Below, one piece after another: positions 1 to 6,018 of a stretch of 13,412 bases of DNA. The DNA lies in the NCBI GenBank assembly GCA_050999295.1, contig JBPCPI010000186.1:1-13412 (forward strand), in the 5' to 3' direction. Made by a program: the position numbers and the translations under genes. This DNA comes from JACCQS01 sp050999295. Its GTDB lineage: Bacteria > Actinomycetota > Actinomycetes > Mycobacteriales > Geodermatophilaceae. Within the stretch, counting starts at the first letter, position 1; each line of letters begins with the position of its first letter. The notes below the pieces were generated by a model. It had not been told where the DNA came from. It worked only from the letters and a program-made list of their open reading frames with translations, and ran no database searches.

Positions 1-739
1 ACTCGTCCAAGTCCATGGTGGTGCGTTTGCTGACCCGGAACGGGATGGCGCTCTGGTTCGTCGTGACCCGCTGGATCCGGCCGTCGGGCAGGTAGTCCAC
101 GTCGTAGAAGCGGGGTACGTACACGCCTTCGACCGTGGCGATGCGGGACAGCAGCCCGAGCCTCCCGTCGGGTTCGCCGTCGCGTTTCCATGCCTTAACG
201 ACGTCGGTGATGTCCCCGACGACCTGCTCCCCGTCGCCGAGGACGGCGGCGTCGAGGAAGTCGGCGATGGGTTCCGGGTTGAACGCGGCATGCCCGCCGG
301 CGATCACCAGCGGCTGGTCTGTGCGGTCCCTCGCGTGCAATGGGATCCCGGCGAGGTCCAGGGCTTCGATCATGTTCGTGTAGCCGAGTTCGGTGGCGAA
401 ACTGATGCCCAACACGTCGAAATCGACCACCGGGCGGTGCCCGTCGACGGTGAACTGCGGGATGCCGTTCTCGCGCATCAACCCGGCCAGGTCCGGCCAG
501 ACGGCGTAGGTCCGCTCAGCCAGGGTGTCGGCGCGCTCGTTGAGCACCTCGTACAAGATCATGATGCCCTGGTTGGGCAGTCCGACCTCGTAGGCGTCGG
601 GGTACATCAGCGCCCAGTGCACCTCAACGGAGTCCCAGTCCTTGAGCTGAGCGTTGAGTTCACCACCGACATACTGGATCGGTTTGTTGATCCGAGGCAG
701 GAGCAATTCGAGTCGAGGGAAGACAGAAGTCACAGGCAT
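1..739 (-). CDS. TIGR03960-type B12-binding radical SAM protein, N-terminal part (runs off left edge)
   Basis: No stop codon interrupts the minus strand from ATG 739 to the window edge, giving 246 codons. The start has a GGGAG ribosome-binding site about 6 nt upstream. The protein opens MPVTSVFPRLELLLPRINKP and continues with YVGGELNA and YPDAYEVGLPNQG, the hallmark N-terminus of this family. Residues about 105-180 form a cobalamin-binding-like Rossmann region (DVLGISFATELGYTN, then VIAGGHAAFNPEP and AVLGDGEQVV). Family members are about 600-650 residues long, and the radical SAM CxxxCxxC motif should lie further on, outside this window, so it cannot be checked. In other actinobacteria the gene commonly sits close to a TIGR03936-type gene and rne (RNase E/G), suggesting a role in RNA or ribosome modification. 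The substrate is not established. Family assignment is confident; function is inferred. Confidence 0.88.
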   Translation of the reverse strand, partial: MPVTSVFPRLELLLPRINKPIQYVGGELNAQLKDWDSVEVHWALMYPDAYEVGLPNQGIMILYEVLNERADTLAERTYAVWPDLAGLMRENGIPQFTVDGHRPVVDFDVLGISFATELGYTNMIEALDLAGIPLHARDRTDQPLVIAGGHAAFNPEPIADFLDAAVLGDGEQVVGDITDVVKAWKRDGEPDGRLGLLSRIATVEGVYVPRFYDVDYLPDGRIQRVTTNQSAIPFRVSKRTTMDLDE

Positions 740-774
740 GGCGGCTCCCAGGGTACGGGCGCGTCCAACAACGC

Positions 775-789
775 CATCGCACGGCGATG
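775..789. repeat. Short inverted repeat in the rSAM/vapB intergenic region
   Basis: CATCGC (775-780) and GCGATG (784-789) form a perfect 6-bp inverted repeat around a 3-nt loop. It lies in the 81-bp divergent spacer between the radical SAM start (739) and the antitoxin start (821), just before the ACTCAT/ATGAGT operator. It could be a small hairpin in the 5' leader of the radical SAM transcript or an extra binding site. With only 6 bp it may be chance. Confidence 0.3.
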
Positions 790-792
790 ATA
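787..792 (-). promoter_or_regulatory. Possible -10 element for the radical SAM gene
   Basis: On the minus strand bases 792-787 read TATCAT, one mismatch from the TATAAT consensus, about 48 nt before the radical SAM ATG at 739. No clear -35 hexamer is seen at the expected distance. On the plus strand the overlapping hexamer GATACT (789-794) could serve vapBC. Both touch the first operator palindrome, so a bound VapB complex could affect both directions. This is inference from a short motif. Confidence 0.3.
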
Positions 793-826
793 CTCATCAT
801 GAGTGTGAAACACTCATGGGATGAGT
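792..826. promoter_or_regulatory. Two-palindrome operator of the vapBC operon
   Basis: ACTCAT-C-ATGAGT (792-804) and ACTCAT-GGG-ATGAGT (812-826) are perfect inverted repeats made from the same hexamer. Their centres, 798 and 819, are 21 bp apart, two helical turns, so both sites face the same side of the DNA. The last half-site is also codons 1-2 of the antitoxin (ATG AGT). The inner arms form a third inverted repeat around GTGAAAC. This is the pattern expected of a ribbon-helix-helix antitoxin repressing its own operon. The sequence is seen directly; binding by this antitoxin is inferred. Confidence 0.75.
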
Positions 827-1069
827 AAGCGGCTTCAGGTGATTCTGCCGGACCAGGAGTTCAACGAACTTCGCCGTACGGCCGAGCAACACGGCACAAC
901 CGTGTCTGAGTGGGTTCGCCAGGCGTTGCGCCGGGCGGGCAAGGAGCCGGCAATCGGTGATGTCGAGCAACGGTTCGCAGCCGTTCGAGCCGCCATGCGG
1001 CACTCGTTTCCGACCGGCGACATCGATGTCATGCTCCACGAAATTGAACGGGGATACCTCGGCAAGTGA
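821..1069 (+). CDS. VapB-like ribbon-helix-helix antitoxin
   Basis: An 82-residue protein. Residues 3-10 (KRLQVILP) suit the DNA-contacting beta strand of a MetJ/Arc/CopG fold. Two helices follow at about 11-24 (DQEFNELRRTAEQHG) and 27-41 (VSEWVRQALRRAGKE). The remainder, ending in HEIERGYLGK, resembles an unstructured tail that wraps and neutralises the toxin. ATG 821 is the only usable start, because an in-frame TGA lies at 806-808. There is no strong ribosome-binding site, so the message may have a very short leader. The stop overlaps the toxin start (GTGA), the usual antitoxin-first coupling. The operator covering the start codon points to autorepression. The toxin is a PIN protein, so VapB is the best name, although RHH antitoxins pair with several toxin types. 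Confidence 0.85.
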   Translation: MSKRLQVILPDQEFNELRRTAEQHGTTVSEWVRQALRRAGKEPAIGDVEQRFAAVRAAMRHSFPTGDIDVMLHEIERGYLGK

Positions 1070-1461
1070 TCTTTGTCGACTCCAACATCCCGATGTATCT
1101 GGTCGGCGCCGAGCACCCGAACAAGCACCGCGCTCAGCGTCTGGTGGACGGAGCGAACTCGCGGCGTGACGCGATGCTGACCTCGACAGAGGTGTTCCAG
1201 GAGATCTTGCATCGCTACGGCGCCATCGACCGACTGGATGCCGTCCAGCCGGCCTTCGACGTCCTCCTCGCCGTGGTCAGTGAGGTGTTCCCCATCGACC
1301 TCGAAGCGATCCAGATCGCGAAACGGATCATGATGGGGCGTCTGGGGCTGTCAGCTCGGGACGCGCTGCACGTAGCGGTCATGGAACAAGCCGGGATTAC
1401 CCGCATCATGAGCTTCGACACCGGATTCGATGTCTTTCCGAGTGTCGAACGTGTCAGCTGA
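1066..1461 (+). CDS. VapC-like PIN-domain ribonuclease toxin
   Basis: A 131-residue PIN-domain protein spanning its whole length. The acidic metal-binding residues are visible: D5 (FVDSN), E42 (STEVFQE), D99 (SARDALHVA) and D118 or D122 (SFDTGFD). VapC toxins are Mg-dependent endoribonucleases that cut tRNA or rRNA and stop growth when the antitoxin is lost; the target of this one cannot be read from sequence. The GTG start at 1066 overlaps the antitoxin TGA by 4 nt, so translation is probably coupled. The gene ends only one base from the stop of the convergent ABC permease. All catalytic positions are present and no frame damage is seen, so it should be active. Confidence 0.88.
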   Translation: MIFVDSNIPMYLVGAEHPNKHRAQRLVDGANSRRDAMLTSTEVFQEILHRYGAIDRLDAVQPAFDVLLAVVSEVFPIDLEAIQIAKRIMMGRLGLSARDALHVAVMEQAGITRIMSFDTGFDVFPSVERVS

Positions 1462-1462
1462 G

Positions 1463-2338
1463 CTACTTCAGGAGCAGGGTGGCCAGCCGCTTGCTTCCGA
1501 CGGCCAGACCGATCGCGCCCATGACGGCCAGGTAGAGGACGTGACCGAGGATCGACAGATCCATCATGCCGGTCACGAGCGCACGGATGAGTTCGATGCC
1601 GTGATAGAGCGGAGTGCACTGCACGAGCACCTGAAGTGCGTCCGGATAGACCGACAGGGGGTAGAAGGTTGTCGAGAACAGGAACATCGGCAGGACCGCG
1701 AGCTGTACGAACTCGAAGTTCTGCCAACTCTTCATGAACGACGTCGCGGCCAGGCCGACCGCGGCAAAGGCGAACCCGATCAGGATGCAGGCCGGTACGG
1801 CGAGGATCGCCCACCATGACTGGACCAAACCGAGGGCAAGCATCACACCCAGGAACGTCGTCGAGTACAGCGCGCCTCGCATGAGCGCCCAGGTCGTCTC
1901 CCCCGCCGCGACGTCCGAGGCCGACAGCGGGGTGGCCAGCACCGCGTCGTACAGCTTGGCGTACTTCAGCTTGAAGAAGATGTTGAACGTCGAGTCGTAG
2001 ACAGCGCCGTTCATCGCGGAGGAGGCCATCAGGGCGGGGGCGACGAAGACGGTGTAGTCCAGAGCCACTCCGGAGTCGGTGACCACAGTGCCAACCAGAG
2101 CGCCGATGCCGATCCCGATGGAGAGCAGATAGAACAGCGGCTCGAAGAATCCGGACAGGATCAACAACCAGCCCCGTCGGTAGACGAGCAGGTTTCGCTC
2201 GACCAGCAGGCTGGCCCGGCGCGCCGAGGGCAACGGCATCGGCAGCACCCTGGCCAACAACGTGGAGGAGGCTCCGAGACGGCTCGGGCCAGGCAGCTGT
2301 CGAGCGGGTTGGCTCGGCTGATCGTCAGTCAGACTCAC
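1463..2338 (-). CDS. ABC-2 type exporter permease, second subunit
   Basis: A 291-residue integral membrane protein of the ABC-2/NodJ-DrrB class. After a cytosolic N-terminus of about 50 residues come hydrophobic segments near 55-83, 94-112, 150-173, 175-198 and 208-232, and a last one near 262-282. The run FVQLAVLPMFLFSTTFYPLS followed by CTPLYHGIELIRAL is the family signature. It is the last gene of the exporter operon. I chose GTG 2338, two bases after the upstream stop, with GGTGG a few bases before it; an in-frame GTG at 2383 would add 15 residues overlapping the previous gene. It is similar in kind to the preceding permease but clearly diverged, implying a heterodimeric channel. The substrate is unknown. 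Confidence 0.87.
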   Translation of the reverse strand: MSLTDDQPSQPARQLPGPSRLGASSTLLARVLPMPLPSARRASLLVERNLLVYRRGWLLILSGFFEPLFYLLSIGIGIGALVGTVVTDSGVALDYTVFVAPALMASSAMNGAVYDSTFNIFFKLKYAKLYDAVLATPLSASDVAAGETTWALMRGALYSTTFLGVMLALGLVQSWWAILAVPACILIGFAFAAVGLAATSFMKSWQNFEFVQLAVLPMFLFSTTFYPLSVYPDALQVLVQCTPLYHGIELIRALVTGMMDLSILGHVLYLAVMGAIGLAVGSKRLATLLLK

Positions 2339-2340
2339 GG

Positions 2341-3174
2341 TCAGACCACCAGCCGTTTCGCAAACTGGCGCCGTGCCAGCCACACCCCGATGACCAGCAA
2401 GCCTCCGAGATAGGCCGCATTGACCAACGCCACGAACAGGTCCAGGTCACCGAGGGCCAAGCCCCGGGTCAACGAGACGCCGTGCCAGAGCGGCGTGGCA
2501 TAGGCCAGCAGCTGCAGCGGACCGGGCAGCTGGTCGACCGGAAAGAACGTGCCGGAAAACAGGAACATGGGCACGAGCCCGAACCGGATCAACGCCGCGA
2601 AACCGGCGTCGTTCTTCACCCAGGCGGCGAACGCGGCCACCGGCGCGGCAAAGGCCAACCCGGTGAGCACCGCCGCCGGAAATGCGAGCAGCCCCAACGG
2701 CAGTTCGAGCGCTCCGAAGGCACCCATCACGGCGAGGAACACTGTGGCCGTCGTTCCCAGCCGGAACAGGATGAACAGGAGATGGCCGGTGACCAGGTCA
2801 CGCACCTTGACCGGCGTGGACAGGATTCCCTCGAACGTCTTGTGCCACTTGAACGCACCCATGATCGGGTACGTCGACTCGAACGTCGCCGTCTGCATGG
2901 CCGTGGCCGCGAGCAGGCCGGGGGCAAGGAAGACGAGATAGTCCACGCCCTGATCGAGCCGGCCACCTTGGTCGACAAGGGTGCCCAACGAGATCCCCAT
3001 CGCAGCGAGAAAGAGCACCGGCTCGAGGACCGATGAGACGACCGAGCCCTTCCAGTTGCTCTTGTAGTTCAGCATCTTGCCCTCAAAGACCACCTGCGAT
3101 CCACGGGGCAGCGAACGCCGATGCGGCGACGCCGGCTCCGCGTTGGCCGAGGGCGGTTGGGCGGCGGTGGCCAT
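2341..3174 (-). CDS. ABC-2 type exporter permease, first subunit
   Basis: A 277-residue membrane protein with about six hydrophobic segments (near 44-67, 78-97, 129-154, 158-185, 192-213 and 246-267). The conserved ABC-2 stretch FGLVPMFLFSGTFFPVDQLP, followed by ATPLWHGVSLTRGLA, identifies it. The ATG at 3174 overlaps the stop of the ATPase gene by one base (TGATG), a classic sign of coupled translation. The N-terminal 25 residues are polar, rich in Pro and Ala, and probably disordered. It should pair with the other permease and the DrrA/NodI-like ATPase to make one exporter in the cytoplasmic membrane. Related systems export antibiotics, lipids or glycoconjugates; nothing here tells which. 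Confidence 0.88.
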   Translation of the reverse strand: MATAAQPPSANAEPASPHRRSLPRGSQVVFEGKMLNYKSNWKGSVVSSVLEPVLFLAAMGISLGTLVDQGGRLDQGVDYLVFLAPGLLAATAMQTATFESTYPIMGAFKWHKTFEGILSTPVKVRDLVTGHLLFILFRLGTTATVFLAVMGAFGALELPLGLLAFPAAVLTGLAFAAPVAAFAAWVKNDAGFAALIRFGLVPMFLFSGTFFPVDQLPGPLQLLAYATPLWHGVSLTRGLALGDLDLFVALVNAAYLGGLLVIGVWLARRQFAKRLVV

Positions 3175-4205
3175 CAGTCGACCAGCGAGCGGCCGATCAG
3201 CCGCAGGAAGACGTCCTCGAGCGAACTGCGCCTGACGAGTACTGACGACGGCCGGAGACCGCGCTCGACGACCGCGGTTGCCGCCCGGTCGCCGTCGTCG
3301 GTGTAGAGCAGCAGCCGATCGGGCAGCACCTCGATCCGGTCGGCGAGGTCAGCAAGCGCGTCGGCGTGCGTCTCGTTCTCCCCAGCAGCGAATCGCAGCT
3401 CGAGAACTTCCCGGGTCGAATAGGTCCCGATCAGCTCCGCCGGGGATCCCTCGGCCGCGATCCGGCCCTTGTCCATGACTACCAACCGGTCACACAGTTG
3501 CTCGGCCTCGTCCATGTAGTGCGTTGTCAACACCAGCGTGACCCCGCGCTGTTTGAGACGAAAGAGCCTGTCCCACAGAGCATGCCGAGCCTGAGGGTCC
3601 AGCCCGGTAGTCGGCTCGTCAAGGAGTAACAGCTCCGGGTCGTTGATCAGTGACCGAGCGATCGTGAGCCGCCGCTTCATCCCGCCGGACAGCGGCTCGA
3701 CCAGATCGTCGGCCCGATCGGTGAGCTGCACGAAGTCGAGCAACTCCTCCGCCCGGGTGCGGATCTGGGCTCGCGGCATCCCGAAGTAGCGCCCGTAGAT
3801 CAGCAGGTTCTCTCGGACGGTTAATTCCTGGTCGAGGTTGTCGGTCTGTGGTACGACGCCAAGGCGGGCTCGGATAGCCGGTCCGTCGCTGGCCGGATCG
3901 CGGCCGAGAATCTGAAGCTCTCCATCGGTCGGCGGGGAGACCGCCCCGATCATCCGCATCGTCGAGGACTTGCCTGCCCCATTCGGGCCGAGAAAACCGA
4001 AGGCCTCGCCGCGGCGCACGGAGATGTCGATCCCATCCACGGCGGTGAAGTCGCCGTAGTTCTTCCGCAGCCCGCGGGCCCAGACAAGTTCGTCATCGCG
4101 AGGCTGGTCGTCCACCGCGGGCGCGTCCTGCGCGAGGGAGGAGGACTCGGTCACGGTCCCGACGCTAGCCGAGGCTTCGGATATGCCGGAGCGCTTTTCA
4201 CCCAT
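3174..4205 (-). CDS. DrrA/NodI-type ABC exporter ATPase
   Basis: A 343-residue nucleotide-binding subunit. Walker A GPNGAGKS is at 73-80, the Q-loop Gln at 120 (GVVPQTDN), signature LSGGM at 172-176, Walker B LLLLDEP at 192-198 and the switch His at 229 (LTTHYMDEAE). The C-terminal stretch SSLEDVFLRLIGRSL is typical of the DrrA/NodI group, which energises drug or polysaccharide export. All catalytic motifs are intact. The first 38 residues precede the ABC core and are low in complexity. ATG 4205 lacks a clear ribosome-binding site, and GTG at codon 18 (4154) is a possible alternative start. It is the first gene of a three-gene operon, divergent from exodeoxyribonuclease III across 81 bp. Confidence 0.93.
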   Translation of the reverse strand: MGEKRSGISEASASVGTVTESSSLAQDAPAVDDQPRDDELVWARGLRKNYGDFTAVDGIDISVRRGEAFGFLGPNGAGKSSTMRMIGAVSPPTDGELQILGRDPASDGPAIRARLGVVPQTDNLDQELTVRENLLIYGRYFGMPRAQIRTRAEELLDFVQLTDRADDLVEPLSGGMKRRLTIARSLINDPELLLLDEPTTGLDPQARHALWDRLFRLKQRGVTLVLTTHYMDEAEQLCDRLVVMDKGRIAAEGSPAELIGTYSTREVLELRFAAGENETHADALADLADRIEVLPDRLLLYTDDGDRAATAVVERGLRPSSVLVRRSSLEDVFLRLIGRSLVD

Positions 4206-4286
4206 GCTGGCCAGCCTGCAATCTCAACTGCGGATGAGGTCAACTCCCCCGGGGAGAACCGCCGGGCCGTTTGACAGGGTGGATGG
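4206..4286. promoter_or_regulatory. Divergent promoter region between the ABC exporter and xthA
   Basis: This 81-bp spacer must hold both promoters. CTCCCC-C-GGGGAG (4244-4256) is a perfect inverted repeat. It directly abuts a minus-strand TTGACC (4243-4238), a good -35 candidate for the exporter, though I see no convincing -10 at 17 bp. GCTGGCCAGC (4206-4215) is a perfect 10-bp palindrome touching the ATPase start codon. These could be regulator sites, but no regulator gene is present nearby. The palindromes are seen; their role is inferred. Confidence 0.4.
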
Positions 4287-5039
4287 ATGCGCATCGCTAC
4301 CTGGAACGTGAACTCCGTCGGTGCCCGCCTGCCTCGGCTGCTGCCCTGGCTGGAGGACACCGCACCGGACGTGGTCGCGCTGCAGGAGACGAAGTGCGCG
4401 GCCGGAGCTTTTCCGTACCTACCCGTCCAAGCCCTGGGGTACGAGGCGCTGGCGGCTGGCGACGGCCGATGGAACGGTGTGGCGATCTTGTCGAAGGTGG
4501 GCTTGACCGACCCGGTCACTGACCTGCCCGGCCGCCCCGAAGCGCGGCTGGCCGCGGCTCAGTGTGGGCCGCTGCACGTCACCAGCGTGTACGTACCCAA
4601 CGGTCGCTCGCCCACCGATCCGCAGTACCCGTACAAGTTGGAGTGGTTGGCGTCGCTGCGGGCCCGACTGGACGCCTTCGATCCTGCCCAGCCGCTGGTG
4701 ATCATGGGCGACTTCAACGTGGCACCGACCGACGACGACGTCTGGGACGTCAGGGCCTTCGCTGGTTCGACGCATGTAACACCGTCCGAGCGCGCGGGCG
4801 TACGCGCGCTGCTCGATTGGGGTCTGCTCGACCTTCCAGCGCGTCCGGGCAAGGGCGAGCATCCGTTCACCTATTGGGACTACCGCGCCGGAATGTTCCA
4901 CAAGGATCTCGGCATGCGGATCGACCTGGTGCTCGCAACGCCCTCGGTACAGGTGATCGACGCCTATGTGGACCGCGAGGCGCGGAAGGGAAAACTGCCC
5001 TCCGATCACGCACCCGTCGTGGTCGACATCGACCTCTGA
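4287..5039 (+). CDS. xthA: Exodeoxyribonuclease III (AP endonuclease, EEP family)
   Basis: A 250-residue protein matching the usual ExoIII length. It removes nucleotides 3'-5' from duplex DNA and cuts at abasic sites during base excision repair. Visible motifs are N7 (RIATWNVNS), the metal ligand E34 (LQETK), VYVPNGR at 101-107, GDFNVAP with D142 and N144, FTYWDYRAGMF, MRIDLVLA, and the catalytic D240-H241 pair in PSDHAP. All key residues of the endonuclease/exonuclease/phosphatase fold are present. The ATG at 4287 has GGGTGG four bases upstream. It is a single gene, divergent from the ABC exporter and convergent with ndk. Orthology to xthA rather than to another EEP nuclease is supported by the WDYRAGMF and RIDLVLA motifs. 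Confidence 0.93.
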   Translation: MRIATWNVNSVGARLPRLLPWLEDTAPDVVALQETKCAAGAFPYLPVQALGYEALAAGDGRWNGVAILSKVGLTDPVTDLPGRPEARLAAAQCGPLHVTSVYVPNGRSPTDPQYPYKLEWLASLRARLDAFDPAQPLVIMGDFNVAPTDDDVWDVRAFAGSTHVTPSERAGVRALLDWGLLDLPARPGKGEHPFTYWDYRAGMFHKDLGMRIDLVLATPSVQVIDAYVDREARKGKLPSDHAPVVVDIDL

Positions 5040-5049
5040 GGTGCGTGCG

Positions 5050-5111
5050 CCGAGGAAGAGCGCGTCTGACCCCGGATCGGCTCGCAGAACCGAGGTAGAG
5101 CGCGTCTGACC
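5050..5111 (+). repeat. Direct repeat pair between xthA and ndk
   Basis: A 22-bp unit occurs at 5050-5071 and again at 5090-5111, 40 bp apart, with one mismatch (A at 5056, T at 5096). The shared core is GAGCGCGTCTGACC. The pair fills most of the 88-bp gap between two convergent genes. No strong hairpin with a U-tract is visible, so it does not look like an ordinary intrinsic terminator. It could be a dispersed intergenic repeat or a local duplication. Confidence 0.7.
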
Positions 5112-5127
5112 TACTGGGACCGTCGGA

Positions 5128-5544
5128 TCAGTCGAGGTCGGGGAAGAACAGGGCGATCTCCCGCGCGGCGGATTCCGGCGAGTCCGAGCCATGCACGATG
5201 TTGTTCTGCACTTCGAGTGCGAAGTCGCCTCGGATGGTGCCGGGTGTGGCAGCAACTGGATCGGTCGCGCCGGCCAGGCCGCGGAAGGCCGGGATGGCCC
5301 GCGGTCCCTCGACGACCATGGCGACCAGCGGACCACCGGTGATGAAGTCCAGCAGTGACGCGAAGAACGGCTTGCCCTCGTGTTCGGCGTAGTGCTGGGC
5401 CGCGGTCTCGCGGTCCAACACCCGCAGCTGCAGGGCTATGAGGGTCAGTCCCTTGGCTTCGATCCGGCTGATCACCTCTCCGATCAGGGCACGGCGTACG
5501 CCGTCCGGCTTGACCAGGACGAGGCTGCGTTCGGTATCAGGCAC
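5128..5544 (-). CDS. ndk: Nucleoside diphosphate kinase
   Basis: A 138-residue protein, the normal Ndk length. It transfers the gamma-phosphate of NTPs to NDPs through a phosphohistidine and so balances nucleotide pools. Seen in the sequence are SLVLVKPDGV (K12 binds phosphate), HYAEHEGKPFF at 51-61, ATDPVAATPGTIRGDFA at about 93-109, and the active-site His118 in NNIVHGSDS. The GTG at 5544 begins the protein three residues before the conserved SLVLVKPDGV strand region. A longer reading up to 5730 has no Ndk similarity and overlaps the DUF4233 gene, so I rejected it. It lies 11 nt after the DUF4233 gene and is probably co-transcribed with it and folC. It converges on xthA. Confidence 0.95.
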   Translation of the reverse strand: MPDTERSLVLVKPDGVRRALIGEVISRIEAKGLTLIALQLRVLDRETAAQHYAEHEGKPFFASLLDFITGGPLVAMVVEGPRAIPAFRGLAGATDPVAATPGTIRGDFALEVQNNIVHGSDSPESAAREIALFFPDLD

Positions 5545-5555
5545 GAGCGCGGAGC

Positions 5556-6014
5556 CTACCCATCGCCTGTTGGCGGCTTCGTGGGCGTCGAGCCCAGCAG
5601 ATCGGCGCGGATGCGCAGGAGGTAGACCCAGAGCAACACGAACAGCGCACCCAGGAACCACATGGCGCCAGTGAAAAACCCGGTGGCCAGCACCGGCAGC
5701 TGCACTGCCAGCCCGGCCCGCGGGCCCCACGATCTGCGCTGCAGCCCGGCCGCCATGAGCAGGAGTACCACCACGGCAAGCACCGCCGTGAGCCGCGTCG
5801 GGGTCAGGCCGGGACCGCTCTGCGCGATCGCCCGAGGGACGAAGAGCACGGCCAGCGCCTCCAGGACCAGGATCGCCGCCCCGCCACCATTGAGCCGCTT
5901 GGCCAATCGCTCCCGATCGCCCCCGGCATCGGAGTGCAGGCGCCCTTCACTCGAACCTATTGGCTCAAGGTGCCCTTCACTCGGATCGGACGGCTCGTTC
6001 GGCGACTCAGGCAT
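5556..6014 (-). CDS. DUF4233 family membrane protein
   Basis: A 152-residue protein with a polar acidic N-terminus (about 1-42) and four hydrophobic segments (about 44-63, 76-92, 101-118 and 119-136). This small membrane protein is found in actinobacteria specifically between folC and ndk, which is the arrangement here; its function is unknown. The ATG at 6014 starts four bases after the folC stop. An ATG at 6050 is in frame but overlaps folC and has no suitable ribosome-binding site. In the N-terminal part, GCCCTTCACTCG occurs twice on the plus strand (5942-5953 and 5972-5983, 30 bp apart), which produces two similar SSEGR/PSEGH stretches. This probably reflects a small in-frame duplication. 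Confidence 0.85.
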   Translation of the reverse strand: MPESPNEPSDPSEGHLEPIGSSEGRLHSDAGGDRERLAKRLNGGGAAILVLEALAVLFVPRAIAQSGPGLTPTRLTAVLAVVVLLLMAAGLQRRSWGPRAGLAVQLPVLATGFFTGAMWFLGALFVLLWVYLLRIRADLLGSTPTKPPTGDG

Positions 6015-6018
6015 GGGG

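Noticed and set aside
290..790. Plus-strand open frame of 166 codons
   Set aside because: It is the antisense of the radical SAM gene, whose minus-strand translation matches a known family throughout.
4271..4276. TTGACA as a -35 box for xthA
   Set aside because: A 17-bp spacer puts the -10 inside the coding sequence at a poor hexamer (TCGCTA); likely chance.
5040..5127. Bidirectional intrinsic terminator between xthA and ndk
   Set aside because: Only a 4-bp stem (CCTC-T-GAGG at 5033-5041) and weak pairings are visible, with no T-tract on either strand.
4419..5336. Minus-strand open frame of 305 codons across xthA and ndk
   Set aside because: Arg/Ser/Pro-rich composition, and it overlaps two well-identified genes with complete motifs.
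5545..5730. N-terminal extension of Ndk to 5730
   Set aside because: The added 62 residues have no Ndk similarity and overlap the DUF4233 gene in another frame; GTG 5544 gives the normal Ndk length.
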